64,000 nucleotides of DNA from Rubrolithibacter danxiaensis. GTDB taxonomy: Bacteria; Bacteroidota; Bacteroidia; Sphingobacteriales; Sphingobacteriaceae. The number at the start of each line of letters is the position of its first letter. Within the stretch, counting starts at the first letter, position 1. The position numbers and the translations under genes are program-made. The stretch is from assembly GCF_047272945.1 (NCBI RefSeq), contig NZ_JBKOPS010000002.1, positions 1 through 64,000 of the forward strand. The letters run 5' to 3'. This document shows, piece by piece, positions 15,975 to 24,912 of the stretch. The notes below the pieces were generated by a model. The model was not told the DNA's origin. It ran no database searches and saw nothing but the letters and a program-made list of their open reading frames with translations.

Positions 15975-17120
15975 TTGAAACAGATAAACCCTTATAAAAT
16001 TGCCATAGCACTAGCTGTCCTCAGTCTTCTGGTTGCCTTGGTACTTACTATCAGTGGTAATATACAGAACGCCGGGCCTGCGTTTATTATATTCTTCATC
16101 GCCCTTGCTGTCGGCTTCCGTGGCTTTGATCATCTTAAAGGCTTTGCCTATACGGTAGTAATTTTTGCGGCTGTAACCACCTCTTTATATTATCCTCAAT
16201 ACTTTATTACGCTCAACGGGTATAAACTATCCGGCCTCATTACCCCGCTTATCCAGGTCATCATGTTCGGAATGGGAACCTCCATGAGCTTTAAGGATTT
16301 TGCAGGAGTTATAAAAACTCCCCGGGGAGTCTTTATCGGGGTGTTCAGTCATTTTATAATCATGCCGCTGCTGGGCTTTTCACTTGCGGCCATCGGAATA
16401 AACCTCTTTAATTTTGCTCCCGAGATCGCCGCCGGGGTTATCCTGATCGGCTGCTCTCCAAATGGGATGGCATCCAACGTTATTTCATTCCTGGCTAAAG
16501 CAAACCTGGCCTTGTCAATTACCATAACCGCTGTTTCAACCATGCTTTCGCCGCTGGTAACACCGGTATTAATGAAATTATTTGCAGGAGCATTGGTGGA
16601 GATCAACGTACTGGATATGATGTGGGAAATAATTAAAATGGTGATTATTCCCATCGGTGCCGGACTGTTGTTTAATCATTTCTTAAGCGGAAAGGCCAAA
16701 TGGCTCGACGCTTCCATGCCTGTAGTATCTATGGCCGGAATTGCCTTTATTATCGTCATTATCACCGCCGCAGGACGCGATAGTTTGCTTACTATTGGTC
16801 CCGCACTGTTATTAATAGTCCTGGTGCATAATTTATGCGGCTACACACTCGGGTACTGGTCCGGCCGGTTGTTTAAAATGAGCGAACGCGATTGCCGAAC
16901 CATGGCCATAGAAGTAGGAATGCAAAACGGCGGACTCGCTTCGGGCATTGCAAAAGAAATGGGAAAAATAGCTACGGTTGGTTTGGCTCCCGCGATATTC
17001 GGCCCATTGATGAACGTTACCGGATCCATTTTAGCATCCTACTGGCATAAGAATTCGCCGAAGGAATTTGAACAGGGCTACCGGGAAGAAGCTGCACAAT
17101 TAGCATCCAAACACTCCTGA
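15975..17120 (+). CDS. bile acid:sodium symporter (BASS/SBF)-family transporter
   Basis: A 381-residue integral membrane protein with about ten helices. The family hallmarks are FGMGTSMSFKDFAGVIKTP and the cation-site region IGCSPNGMASNVISFLAKAN, followed by SPLVTPVLM. A later helix carries EVGMQNGGLASGIAKEMG. BASS proteins take up organic anions with sodium; relatives carry bile acids, pantoate or keto acids. Translation probably begins at TTG 15975, since the first hydrophobic helix starts within ten residues and no better ATG exists. Its place between the exported dehydratase and the end of the locus suggests it imports the keto-deoxy acid (inference). Confidence 0.87.
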   Translation: MKQINPYKIAIALAVLSLLVALVLTISGNIQNAGPAFIIFFIALAVGFRGFDHLKGFAYTVVIFAAVTTSLYYPQYFITLNGYKLSGLITPLIQVIMFGMGTSMSFKDFAGVIKTPRGVFIGVFSHFIIMPLLGFSLAAIGINLFNFAPEIAAGVILIGCSPNGMASNVISFLAKANLALSITITAVSTMLSPLVTPVLMKLFAGALVEINVLDMMWEIIKMVIIPIGAGLLFNHFLSGKAKWLDASMPVVSMAGIAFIIVIITAAGRDSLLTIGPALLLIVLVHNLCGYTLGYWSGRLFKMSERDCRTMAIEVGMQNGGLASGIAKEMGKIATVGLAPAIFGPLMNVTGSILASYWHKNSPKEFEQGYREEAAQLASKHS

Positions 17121-17153
17121 AGCACTAATAAGAAATAGTTAATAAGAAAATTT

Positions 17154-17585
17154 ATGAAAACGATAGTAAGCGTGCTTATACTGTTTGTAATAAGCGGTGT
17201 TACCGCCACTGCACAAACTAAAGACGAAAAAGAAGTGGCAGCCGCCGTTGAAGTCTTAAAACAGGGAATAGTAAATGCCGACCGCAATATACTGGAATCA
17301 ATAGCCGCAGACGAACTGGTTTACGGCCACTCAAGCGGAAAAGTGCAGAACAAAGCCGAGTTTGTGGAAGAAATAGTAAGCGGAAAACCGCTCGATTATA
17401 TTACGGTTGATCTGCTGGACCAAACTATAAAAGTTGCAGGAGAAACAGCCATTGTAAGGCACATTTTTACCTCGCAGATATCAAATAACGGCACTCCCGG
17501 TAATTTAAAGATCGGTAATATGCTCATCTGGCAAAAACAGCACGGCAAGTGGAAACTGCTGGCAAGGCAGGCGTATAAGATGTGA
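17154..17585 (+). CDS. secreted NTF2-like (DUF4440/SnoaL-type) protein
   Basis: A 143-residue protein with a signal peptide (MKTIVSVLILFVISGVTATAQ) and one cone-shaped NTF2-like domain: VEVLKQGIVNADRNILESIAAD, LVYGHSSGKVQNKAEFVE, and the closing IWQKQHGKWKLLARQAYKM. Such DUF4440 domains occur as small hydrolases, isomerases or binding proteins; no catalytic set can be named here. It is 33 bp after the transporter gene and appears to be the last gene of the locus. Confidence 0.75.
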   Translation: MKTIVSVLILFVISGVTATAQTKDEKEVAAAVEVLKQGIVNADRNILESIAADELVYGHSSGKVQNKAEFVEEIVSGKPLDYITVDLLDQTIKVAGETAIVRHIFTSQISNNGTPGNLKIGNMLIWQKQHGKWKLLARQAYKM

Positions 17586-17771
17586 GTTGTTCCTTATTTG
17601 TAAGGATTAAAAGGTTTAGTAAATTAAGAAAAGCATCGACAGAAGCATTTAACTATCTACCGTCCCGCTTTCCGCTCATACTCCACGGGCATTAGCCACA
17701 AGGCCGGTATGGGCTACAATCAAGTTTAGATTGCTTCTATTGCTTTTCACAGAATTTTTTACCTTTCCCTC

Positions 17772-18164
17772 ATGCTTCTTGTTACATGTGCAATCATCGT
17801 AAATTCTAATCATCAAGTTTTAGTCGCTCAAAGGAGCGCTTTAATGACTTTACCAATGAAGTGGGAATTTCCAGGGGGAAAAATAGAAAAAGGAGAAAGT
17901 CCGGAAGATGCTTTAATTAGAGAGATTGAAGAAGAGCTCGGTATAAGCATCCAAATAATGTACTTTCTCGATTCAAATATTCATCAATATGCCACGAAAG
18001 CAATTCGCCTAATTCCCTTCGTTTGCAAGATTAAAGAAGGGGAAATTTCATTAAGAGAGCATGCACAATATAAATGGCTTAATCGAAATGAATTGTTAGA
18101 TTTGGACTGGGCAGAGGCGGATATTCCAATTGTTAACGCTTACCTAAAGCAATATGATGAGTAA
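17772..18164 (+). CDS. NUDIX (deoxy)nucleoside triphosphate pyrophosphohydrolase
   Basis: A 130-residue MutT-like protein with a complete Nudix box, GGKIEKGESPEDALIREIEE (35-54) followed by ELGI, which fits G(5)E(7)REUxEExGU. Such enzymes cut nucleoside triphosphates or other X-linked diphosphates, using Mg held by the glutamates. It ends inside the start of the helicase gene (overlap of 11 bases from ATG 18154, or 8 from ATG 18157), so the two are translated together. Both genes use more A+T-rich codons than the preceding locus. In isolation it could be a housekeeping sanitiser; the coupling argues for a role with the helicase. Confidence 0.88.
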   Translation: MLLVTCAIIVNSNHQVLVAQRSALMTLPMKWEFPGGKIEKGESPEDALIREIEEELGISIQIMYFLDSNIHQYATKAIRLIPFVCKIKEGEISLREHAQYKWLNRNELLDLDWAEADIPIVNAYLKQYDE

Positions 18165-21100
18165 AGAGCTCGGCCTTTACGAGCAATTAATTAATAAACT
18201 TTTTTACAACAAACTTCAGTCTATTAAAGGAGAAGAATTTTTTGTTAAAACTTCTGTTTTAGACAAGGAAGAAGCTGCAAGGTATCTAAGCCAGTATTTG
18301 TCAGATATCATACGGTTCGCCTTGAGTGAGTTTAAAGGCGACGATAGCGTAATTCGACAAGTAGAACTATCAAATAAGTTAATTCAGGTTTTAATTGATG
18401 AGCTCCCAAAACTGCAAATTTCCAATAATCTTTTAAAGAGCGGTGAAGTTTTGCAAGCAATAATTTCCAAGCTTGATTCTCCATTTACTAATTTTGACGA
18501 GCGCTTAAAGCAAATAACTCCATATACCCGCTTAACTCAGAGTGAGCTATTCACAGGAAATAATGTCGGCATTTCCCTAGAAAGTGAAATAAGAAAAGAG
18601 ATCCTTTCAGCAGATGAAATCTATTGGCTAGTCTCCTTTATTAAATTCTCGGGAATCAGAATATTTAAAGAAGAGCTTGAAGAGTTTACAAACAGCGGTC
18701 GAAAACTAAAGATAATAACGACCTCATACATGGGGGCAACAGATGTAAAAGCAGTTGAATTTTTAGCAGGCTTAAAGAATACTGAAATAAAGGTTTCTTA
18801 TAATTCAGAACATGAACGGTTGCACGCAAAAGCATATTTATTCATTCGGAATACGGGGTTCCATACCGGATACATCGGCTCCTCAAACCTTTCAAGATCA
18901 GCTCTGACAAATGGCTTAGAGTGGAATTTGAAAGTTACCACCAAAGAGATTGGGCATATTATCGATAAATTCAAGAAGACATTTGAGACTTATTGGGAGG
19001 ATAAAGAATTTGAATTTTATCAAAGTGGCAGTGACAAAGAAAAGCTTGTTAAAGCTTTAAGAATTCAACGTTCTTCCGGAAAGCAAGAAACTATAACCTT
19101 CTTCGATTTAAAGCCTTTCCCTTATCAGGAAGAAATACTAAGTAAACTTAGTTCAGAAAGACTTATTCATGGACGAAATAGAAATTTGGTTGTAGCCGCA
19201 ACAGGTACGGGCAAAACTGTCATTTCTGCTTTTGACTACAAAAGCTTTAAAGCAAAAAATCAAAGAGCACGACTTTTATTTATAGCACATCGAAAGGAAA
19301 TATTAGAACAGGCTCAAACAACTTTTCAGCATGTTTTACGAGAGGCAAACTTTGGAGAGTTATGGGTAGACGGCCAGGAACCTACAAACTTAGAATACGT
19401 TTTCGCGTCAGTCTATACACTCAAAAACCAAATATCCGAATTAGCCCTTTCCGCTGATTTCTACAATTTCATTATTATCGATGAAGTACATCACATCGCC
19501 GCTTCTATCTACCGTCCGGTATTAGAAAAGTTTAACCCTGAAATCTTACTGGGCTTAACCGCTACACCTGAACGGATGGACGGCGAGGATATATTAAAAG
19601 ACTTTTGTAATAACATTGCTGCAGAGATTCGTTTACCAGAAGCTCTTAATAGAAAGCTTCTTTCTCCTTTTCAATATTTTGCAGTTTCCGACACTGTTGA
19701 CCTTCGTAAAGTTTCATGGCGAAATGGGCGTTACGATATAAACGAATTAACGAAACTTTATACTGAAGAAGATAGAAGAGTCGGTGAGGTAATAACCAAT
19801 TGCGAGAAATATTTGACGGATGTCAATGAAGTTAGAGCTTTAGGTTTTTGCGTTAGTCAGGCACATGCGAATTACATGGCCGAGAAATTTACTATGGCAG
19901 GTTTAAAGGCCGATTATTTAACAAGCGGTAATACCCAGAATCGCGATCCGGTAAGAGCCAGACTTAGAAACAAGGAAATCAACTATCTCTTTGTAGTAGA
20001 CATCTTTAACGAAGGTGTCGATATTCCTGAAATAGATACCGTTCTTTTCCTTCGTCCTACAGAGAGTTTAACTATCTTCTTACAGCAACTGGGCCGCGGA
20101 CTGAGATTGGCGGATGGTAAAGATTGTTTAACAGTTTTAGATTTTGTCGGTAATGCTCGTGCAGAATACGACTTTGAACATAAGTTTAGAGCCCTAGTCG
20201 GAAAAACGCATACTTCAATCGAGAAAGAAATCGAAGATGAATTTCCTCATTTGCCTTTAGGCTGCTCCATTATTTTAGAGAAAAAAGCTAAGGAAGTTAT
20301 ACTTAGAAACATCAGGGAAGCAATTGGATTTAATAGAAATCAATTACTTGCAAAAATAAGAGCTTTTAAACTTAACTCTACATTGTCGTTAACCCTTCAA
20401 AACTTTTTAGAGTTCAACCATATAGATCTTCCTCTTATTTATAAAAAGGGGAGTTGGAAAAGGTTATGTGTCGATGCTGGAGAAATTCCTGCTTTTACTG
20501 AACCTAATGAAGTTGAACTGACCCGTTTAATGTCAAAGAAGCTCCTACAATGCAATTCCTATAGCTACTTGAACTTTATAAAAGGATTAATTCAAAATGG
20601 GTTTAAGACCAGTAAGCTCACAACTACTGAAGAATCAATGCTATTAATGTTTCATTATGATGTATGGCAAAAAGCAGGATTCGAACTAGGGTTTGCAGAT
20701 TTAACAGAAAGCTTAGCCCAACTATTAAAAAATCCGGTAATGCTTTTGGAATTGGAAGAACTTATTGATTGCCTTATAGAGAAAATAGATTTTATAGAAA
20801 AGGATATTGAGCTGCCTTTTCCTTTTCCTTTAAAAATTCACAGCAGATACAATAGAGATGAAATTCTTGTAGCAATAGGTCTCCATAATTTCGATAAAGC
20901 CGCTTCCAATCGGGAAGGCGTAGCATTGAATAAGGCGCTTAATGTAGAAGCATTGTTCGTTACATTAAAAAAATCAGAGAAAGAATATTCTCCTACAACC
21001 CTTTATGATGATTATGCCATCAATGAGTTTCTCTTTCACTGGCAGTCACAAAATGCTACTGCTCCCGAATCACCAAAAGGACAATCATACATAAAGCAAT

Positions 21101-21300
21101 CTGAATTGGATAAGAAAATATTACTTTTCGTACGCGAACAGAATGATGATGAGTATGGCTTTACCATGTCTTATGTATTCTTAGGTGAAGCAGACTTTAC
21201 AAAGTCAAGCGGTTCAAAACCGATGAATATAGAATGGAAATTAAAAGAACCTATGCCTGCTTATTTGTGGAAAGAGAGTGGGAAATTAGCAGTAGGTTAA
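18154..21300 (+). CDS. PLD nuclease - SF2 helicase - DUF3427 protein
   Basis: A 1048-residue multi-domain protein. A phospholipase-D-type nuclease domain lies at about 130-290, with RLHAKAYLF (the HxK motif near residue 222) and GYIGSSNLSRSAL. The superfamily 2 helicase core follows: Walker A ATGTGKT near 348, DEVH in IIDEVHHIAA near 442, LGLTATPERMDG, and motif VI in QQLGRGLRLADGKD near 650. The last 350 residues fit DUF3427. This architecture occurs in predicted DNA-targeting defence proteins. It is coupled to the NUDIX gene and followed directly by a transposon-rich stretch. No methyltransferase or toxin is adjacent. Confidence 0.85.
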   Translation: MMSKELGLYEQLINKLFYNKLQSIKGEEFFVKTSVLDKEEAARYLSQYLSDIIRFALSEFKGDDSVIRQVELSNKLIQVLIDELPKLQISNNLLKSGEVLQAIISKLDSPFTNFDERLKQITPYTRLTQSELFTGNNVGISLESEIRKEILSADEIYWLVSFIKFSGIRIFKEELEEFTNSGRKLKIITTSYMGATDVKAVEFLAGLKNTEIKVSYNSEHERLHAKAYLFIRNTGFHTGYIGSSNLSRSALTNGLEWNLKVTTKEIGHIIDKFKKTFETYWEDKEFEFYQSGSDKEKLVKALRIQRSSGKQETITFFDLKPFPYQEEILSKLSSERLIHGRNRNLVVAATGTGKTVISAFDYKSFKAKNQRARLLFIAHRKEILEQAQTTFQHVLREANFGELWVDGQEPTNLEYVFASVYTLKNQISELALSADFYNFIIIDEVHHIAASIYRPVLEKFNPEILLGLTATPERMDGEDILKDFCNNIAAEIRLPEALNRKLLSPFQYFAVSDTVDLRKVSWRNGRYDINELTKLYTEEDRRVGEVITNCEKYLTDVNEVRALGFCVSQAHANYMAEKFTMAGLKADYLTSGNTQNRDPVRARLRNKEINYLFVVDIFNEGVDIPEIDTVLFLRPTESLTIFLQQLGRGLRLADGKDCLTVLDFVGNARAEYDFEHKFRALVGKTHTSIEKEIEDEFPHLPLGCSIILEKKAKEVILRNIREAIGFNRNQLLAKIRAFKLNSTLSLTLQNFLEFNHIDLPLIYKKGSWKRLCVDAGEIPAFTEPNEVELTRLMSKKLLQCNSYSYLNFIKGLIQNGFKTSKLTTTEESMLLMFHYDVWQKAGFELGFADLTESLAQLLKNPVMLLELEELIDCLIEKIDFIEKDIELPFPFPLKIHSRYNRDEILVAIGLHNFDKAASNREGVALNKALNVEALFVTLKKSEKEYSPTTLYDDYAINEFLFHWQSQNATAPESPKGQSYIKQSELDKKILLFVREQNDDEYGFTMSYVFLGEADFTKSSGSKPMNIEWKLKEPMPAYLWKESGKLAVG

Positions 21301-21400
21301 GAAGCCTCCAAATCGTCCTCCTATGAAAATATCATTCGGACCTTAGGTTATTGATAAACTAATATTCCTGAGAAGTCGGGCGGTGGTATACCCCTAACTG

Positions 21401-21571
21401 TCCGTAGTCTGTAGCGTTGCTTTTGTGCGTAAGGGACTACGGATTGAATAATAAAAGAAGGGTCTTGGACTCGTTAGAGAAAAACGTAAGGAAATTGATT
21501 AAAGTTATGAAGGCGAGTCGGAGACTCTTATTTATGAATGAATCCGTAGAGCGCTGCGCTAACTCTACGGA
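21401..21571. repeat. three palindromes beside the RAYT transposase
   Basis: Three hairpins lie in a row. TCCGTAGTC (21401-21409) pairs with GACTACGGA (21435-21443). GTCTTGGACTCG (21462-21473) pairs with CGAGTCGGAGAC (21514-21525) with two imperfect positions. TCCGTAGAG (21543-21551) pairs with CTCTACGGA (21563-21571). The first and third share the arm TCCGTAG. Palindromes of this sort flank REP-associated tyrosine transposases and are their likely substrates. Confidence 0.65.
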
Positions 21572-22075
21572 CAGTGGGTGAAAGGCATTTATAATGATGA
21601 AATCCTTCTGTTACAAATCCAGCCTCTACAGGATTATTATGAATATATTCTGCTTTTTGTTCTATTACTGCCGGCTCCATAATTCAACAGGTTTATTATG
21701 ATGCTGCCAAAATTGATACTGCTTAACATTGCTACTTTTTAAAGCAGCTCTTTTAAACATCCATAAAAGCCATTCTTTTCTTGATTCCTGAACGTTTGTT
21801 TCAATAGATTTCACTATTTGTTTAGAAGTATATTCCTTAAACCGGCCTAATACAATCTCAGGATTATTCTCTTTAGCACGAAAAATAATATGGATATGGC
21901 TCGGCATGATACACCAGCAATATAATTCCAGACCCATATTATCGCTGCAATAGTTTAGACTTTGAACTACAATGTCATTATATGCTGGACGTACAAATAC
22001 ATCTATCCAATTTACCGTAGCAAAACTTACAAAATATAGACCTTCTTTATTTAGAAACTTATACTTTCTGCTCAA
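21528..22075 (-). pseudogene. REP-associated tyrosine transposase (RAYT), frameshifted
   Basis: An IS200-related Y1 transposase. The start MSRKYKFLNKEGLYFVSF, the HUH motif in MPSHIHIIFRAKENN and the tyrosine segment FKEYTSKQIV are intact. The reading stops after KPVELWSRQ (stop near 21665). The next frame carries the expected continuation VIEQKAEYIHNNPVEAGFV, so a single missing base near 21675 splits the gene. After that the similarity fades into the neighbouring palindromes and the frame ends at 21528. RAYT enzymes nick and join single strands at REP palindromes. The loss of the C-terminal segment probably inactivates it, unless the shift is a sequencing error. Confidence 0.8.
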
Positions 22076-22440
22076 TTACCTTCCGTTAGTTTAATTTAAA
22101 GCTAAGAAATTTTTTTATTATCACACGCGGCACGCGTGCGCTAGCAACGGTGATTATTCTCTTTAGCACGAAAAATAATATGGATATGGCTCGGCATGAT
22201 ACACCAGCAATATAATTCCAGACCCATATTATCGCTGCAATAGTTTAGACTTTGAACTACAATGTCATTATATGCTGGACGTACAAATACATCTATCCAA
22301 TTTACCGTAGCAAAACTTACAAAATATAGACCTTCTTTATTTAGAAACTTATACTTTCTGCTCAATTACCTTCCGTTAGTTTAATTTAAAGCTAAGAAAT
22401 TTTTTTATTATCACACGCGGCACGCGTGCGCTAGCAACGG
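21862..22440. repeat. perfect 290-bp tandem duplication covering the RAYT 5' end
   Basis: 21862-22150 and 22152-22440 read identically by eye over 289 bases, with one spacer base (period 290). The unit holds the first 71 codons of the transposase and its upstream DNA through a GC-rich palindromic stretch (GCACGCGTGC, then GCTAGC). The absence of visible differences indicates a very recent event, or an assembly artefact. Confidence 0.9.
22141..22365 (-). pseudogene. duplicated 5' fragment of the RAYT gene
   Basis: The second copy of the 290-bp unit repeats residues 1-71 of the transposase, including the HUH histidines, then runs through the junction and stops after three unrelated residues. 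It lacks the catalytic tyrosine, so it is a fragment and not an independent gene. Confidence 0.85.
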
Positions 22441-22605
22441 AAAGCTCCGCAAATTCTCGGGAAGGCTCCGCAACTTTTCGGGAAGGCTCCGCAACTTCTC
22501 GGAATGACTCCGCAAGTTTTCAGGAAAGCTCCGCAATTCTTGGGGAAAGCTCCGCAAGTTTTCCGAATGGCTCCGCAATTCTTCAGGAAAGCTCCGCAAC
22601 TCCTT
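22441..22605. repeat. 21-bp minisatellite, eight units
   Basis: The core CTCCGCAA recurs at 22445, 22466, 22487, 22508, 22529, 22550, 22571 and 22592, exactly 21 bp apart each time. Spacers vary between forms such as TTCTCGGGAAGG and GTTTTCAGGAAAG. Because 21 is a multiple of three, the minus strand stays open and would read heptads such as ELRSFPE, NLRSHSE and KLRSLPE. The array starts right where the 290-bp duplication ends. Confidence 0.92.
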
Positions 22606-22769
22606 CCTATCCCAAACAGAGCATAAACACAACCGGGATGATCCTGCCAAAAGCTATGTTTTTTATTAATTCCATTTCATATATTCTTAATAAAATAATA
22701 GTAAATTACATAGTGATTTCGGGGGAAGAAGAGTCAGGATATTAGGTACTTAGCATAATAACCAGGGTT

Positions 22770-23357
22770 ATGATTACAGAAGAAATGTTTCACGATGTGG
22801 CCCAATCAATTGATTGCGATGTGGCGGCTATTAAAGCGGTTTCAGAAGTTGAAAGTTCCGGCTCAGGCTTTCTCAAGTCGGGCAAGGTAAGGGTACTGTT
22901 CGAAGGGCATGTTTTTCATAAATACACACACGGCAAATACGATAAAAGCCACCCCACACTATCCTATCCAAAATGGACTTCAAAATATTACGTTCGCGGG
23001 GAAGCGGAATACCATCGATTTAGCGAAGCTTTCCGTTTGGATAAGACCGCCGCTATGTTTTCCTGCTCCTGGGGAAGATTCCAGATCATGGGCTTTAACT
23101 TCAGTTTATGCGGCTTTAAAAAGGTAGGAGACTTTGTGGACTTTTTAAAAGTAGATGAGAAGAACCACCTCGAAGCCTTCTGCCGCTACGTACAAAGTGT
23201 TTACCTCGGCGACGAACTTCGTGAACACCGCTGGAAGGATTTTGCCCGCAAGTATAACGGTCCGCTGTACGAAAAGAACCAGTACGATAAGAAACTGCTG
23301 GCTGCGTACCTTAAATACAGTAACCCCGAACTTCTTAATCCATCAGTAGTAGGTTGA
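22770..23357 (+). CDS. N-acetylmuramidase-domain protein
   Basis: A 195-residue single-domain protein of the N-acetylmuramidase (DUF3380/PF11860) family. Supporting segments are VAAIKAVSEVESSGSGFL with the likely catalytic glutamate, VLFEGHVFHKYT, CSWGRFQIMGFN and FARKYNGPLYEKNQYDKKLL. These enzymes cut the glycan strand of peptidoglycan and are frequent in phage endolysins and in secreted effectors. No signal peptide is visible. The last 15 bases overlap the end of the convergent M19-like gene. Confidence 0.88.
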   Translation: MITEEMFHDVAQSIDCDVAAIKAVSEVESSGSGFLKSGKVRVLFEGHVFHKYTHGKYDKSHPTLSYPKWTSKYYVRGEAEYHRFSEAFRLDKTAAMFSCSWGRFQIMGFNFSLCGFKKVGDFVDFLKVDEKNHLEAFCRYVQSVYLGDELREHRWKDFARKYNGPLYEKNQYDKKLLAAYLKYSNPELLNPSVVG

Positions 23358-24884
23358 TAAAAAAGCCAGCGCATTACTGGTCATTACCCGGTCTACCACT
23401 TCTTCGGGGGAAATAATACGGTTGCGTTCCTGTGTCAGGGAACAAGGTTCTTTTATCTCCTTCAGATAATTGTAAGCATGTTTTAACAGGTAATCATCCA
23501 GGTCATCTATCGATTCCGCGGTCCAGTATCCGTTTATCGGGTCAATAATCCCGTCGAAGTCGGTTCCCAGGCATTGTATGTTCCACGAATACCTCCCTGC
23601 ATAATCCAGAACTTCGGCAACGTGTCGTATTTGATTCCATACCAGTTTCGACCAGTGGTATAATATTTCCCTCCGGCTGATATTTCCCCTCGCCGAACGC
23701 AATGCTTGTTTTGATCCTATCCTGCGTTCGTCCAGCTGTATGCCGAACAGTCCGCCGGAAGATTCAATTCTCAGTAGTTCATCATCATAAATATTAATTG
23801 GGTCCTGCATAAAAAGACCTTCTTGCGCTGCAGCAGTTACGGCGCTTCCCCCCGGCTTGGATAATCCGGTTACACCCGCATGGCTGGCTATAACCGGGAT
23901 GTTCCTGTCTGCAAATTCTGTATCCAGCATCAGGAAATATTGCTCACGCGATAACCTGCTCATGTGCTTGATATCGATATAAACCGGCGGAATTATAATC
24001 TGGCTTTCATCCGTCTCGTCCCTTAAGAGCGCCCGTACTACTTCTTTCCCTGCTGAGGTAAATCCCTGCTTCAAGCCGTTTTCCTGGTCAATGGCACACC
24101 GCACAATCGAACCGAGGCTTCTTTCGTGGCCGCATAAGCCGTTCCAGAAATGATGGGCAAGAGTCATAAATACCGGCCGTATCATTCCGTCTTTGCCGGC
24201 TCTCAGTTCCTTTACCCGCTGAAGTACCGTGTTCAGTTTTTCTTCCCGCACTTCATTCTGAACTTCATCCCATTTCAATGTTGAGTTGATTATCTGGTCA
24301 AAGATATGGCCGCCTTCAATTGTAGGAACAAAAACTACCAGGGTTTCCCCCAGTTCCCCGCTGCGGGCAGCAAGTTCAATATCATCATATGAGCGGGCAA
24401 TGCTATAACGTACAGATTTTCCGTTCACTTCTATCGGCATATTTTCCTGCTGGCACAAAAAGTTCATTTCCTTTTTCAGGTCTTCCCAGTAGCTGGTGTA
24501 TTCCTGGATGTAATCGATCCGTTCTTTACCAAATTCGGTAACAAGCATTGTCATCAGGTCGGAAGGTAAACCGGTACCGGCCTTATTTACAAAAAATGCT
24601 TTTTCCTGCGGATAAAAGGAAAGGCACACTATGGCTACACGACCTTTTAATAAAGAAGCGGCATCGGCCTGGATGAAATTGGTTAAAGAAGCAACGTAAT
24701 TTTTCAGCTTATCAAACAGGGTTGGTTTATCAGAATACCACATAGAGGAAGAATCGCTTGCATCGTGCTTCTGATGGCCGGGGTTATCACGAAAGCTGCG
24801 GGCGTAAGGTTTAACGGATGGGTGGCAATGAATATCGACAAAGAAATGCGGCAGCATACCGGTATTTTTATCTTCAGGATTCAT
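23343..24884 (-). CDS. membrane-dipeptidase (M19)-like metallohydrolase
   Basis: A 513-residue amidohydrolase-fold protein. Metal-site segments are VDIHCHPS near the N-terminus (HxH where M19 usually has HxD), MTLAHHFWNGL, VIASHAGVTGLSKP and CLGTDFDGIIDP. M19 enzymes hydrolyse dipeptides, including D-amino acid ones. It has no signal peptide and is about 100 residues longer than typical family members, with inserted helical segments. It lies 28 bp downstream of the patatin gene on the same strand, so the two form an operon that converges on a muramidase gene. Confidence 0.75.
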   Translation of the reverse strand: MNPEDKNTGMLPHFFVDIHCHPSVKPYARSFRDNPGHQKHDASDSSSMWYSDKPTLFDKLKNYVASLTNFIQADAASLLKGRVAIVCLSFYPQEKAFFVNKAGTGLPSDLMTMLVTEFGKERIDYIQEYTSYWEDLKKEMNFLCQQENMPIEVNGKSVRYSIARSYDDIELAARSGELGETLVVFVPTIEGGHIFDQIINSTLKWDEVQNEVREEKLNTVLQRVKELRAGKDGMIRPVFMTLAHHFWNGLCGHERSLGSIVRCAIDQENGLKQGFTSAGKEVVRALLRDETDESQIIIPPVYIDIKHMSRLSREQYFLMLDTEFADRNIPVIASHAGVTGLSKPGGSAVTAAAQEGLFMQDPINIYDDELLRIESSGGLFGIQLDERRIGSKQALRSARGNISRREILYHWSKLVWNQIRHVAEVLDYAGRYSWNIQCLGTDFDGIIDPINGYWTAESIDDLDDYLLKHAYNYLKEIKEPCSLTQERNRIISPEEVVDRVMTSNALAFLSTYY

Positions 24885-24912
24885 ATAAATGGATGATTTG
24901 AATGGTTTTGTT

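Noticed and set aside
17590..17770. A possible dispersed repeat (GTCCCGCTTTCCGCTC region) between the DUF4440 and NUDIX genes.
   Set aside because: The wording resembles short repeats of this phylum, but I found no second copy or clear inverted ends in the window.
22441..22605. The 21-bp array as a CRISPR.
   Set aside because: Units follow each other with no spacers of constant length, there are no cas genes, and the sequence is not a conserved repeat with unique spacers.
22411..22650. A 79-residue minus-strand frame of heptad repeats over the 21-bp array.
   Set aside because: The frame stays open because the unit length is a multiple of three. The flanking residues look random and there is no start context, so I list the array as a repeat only.
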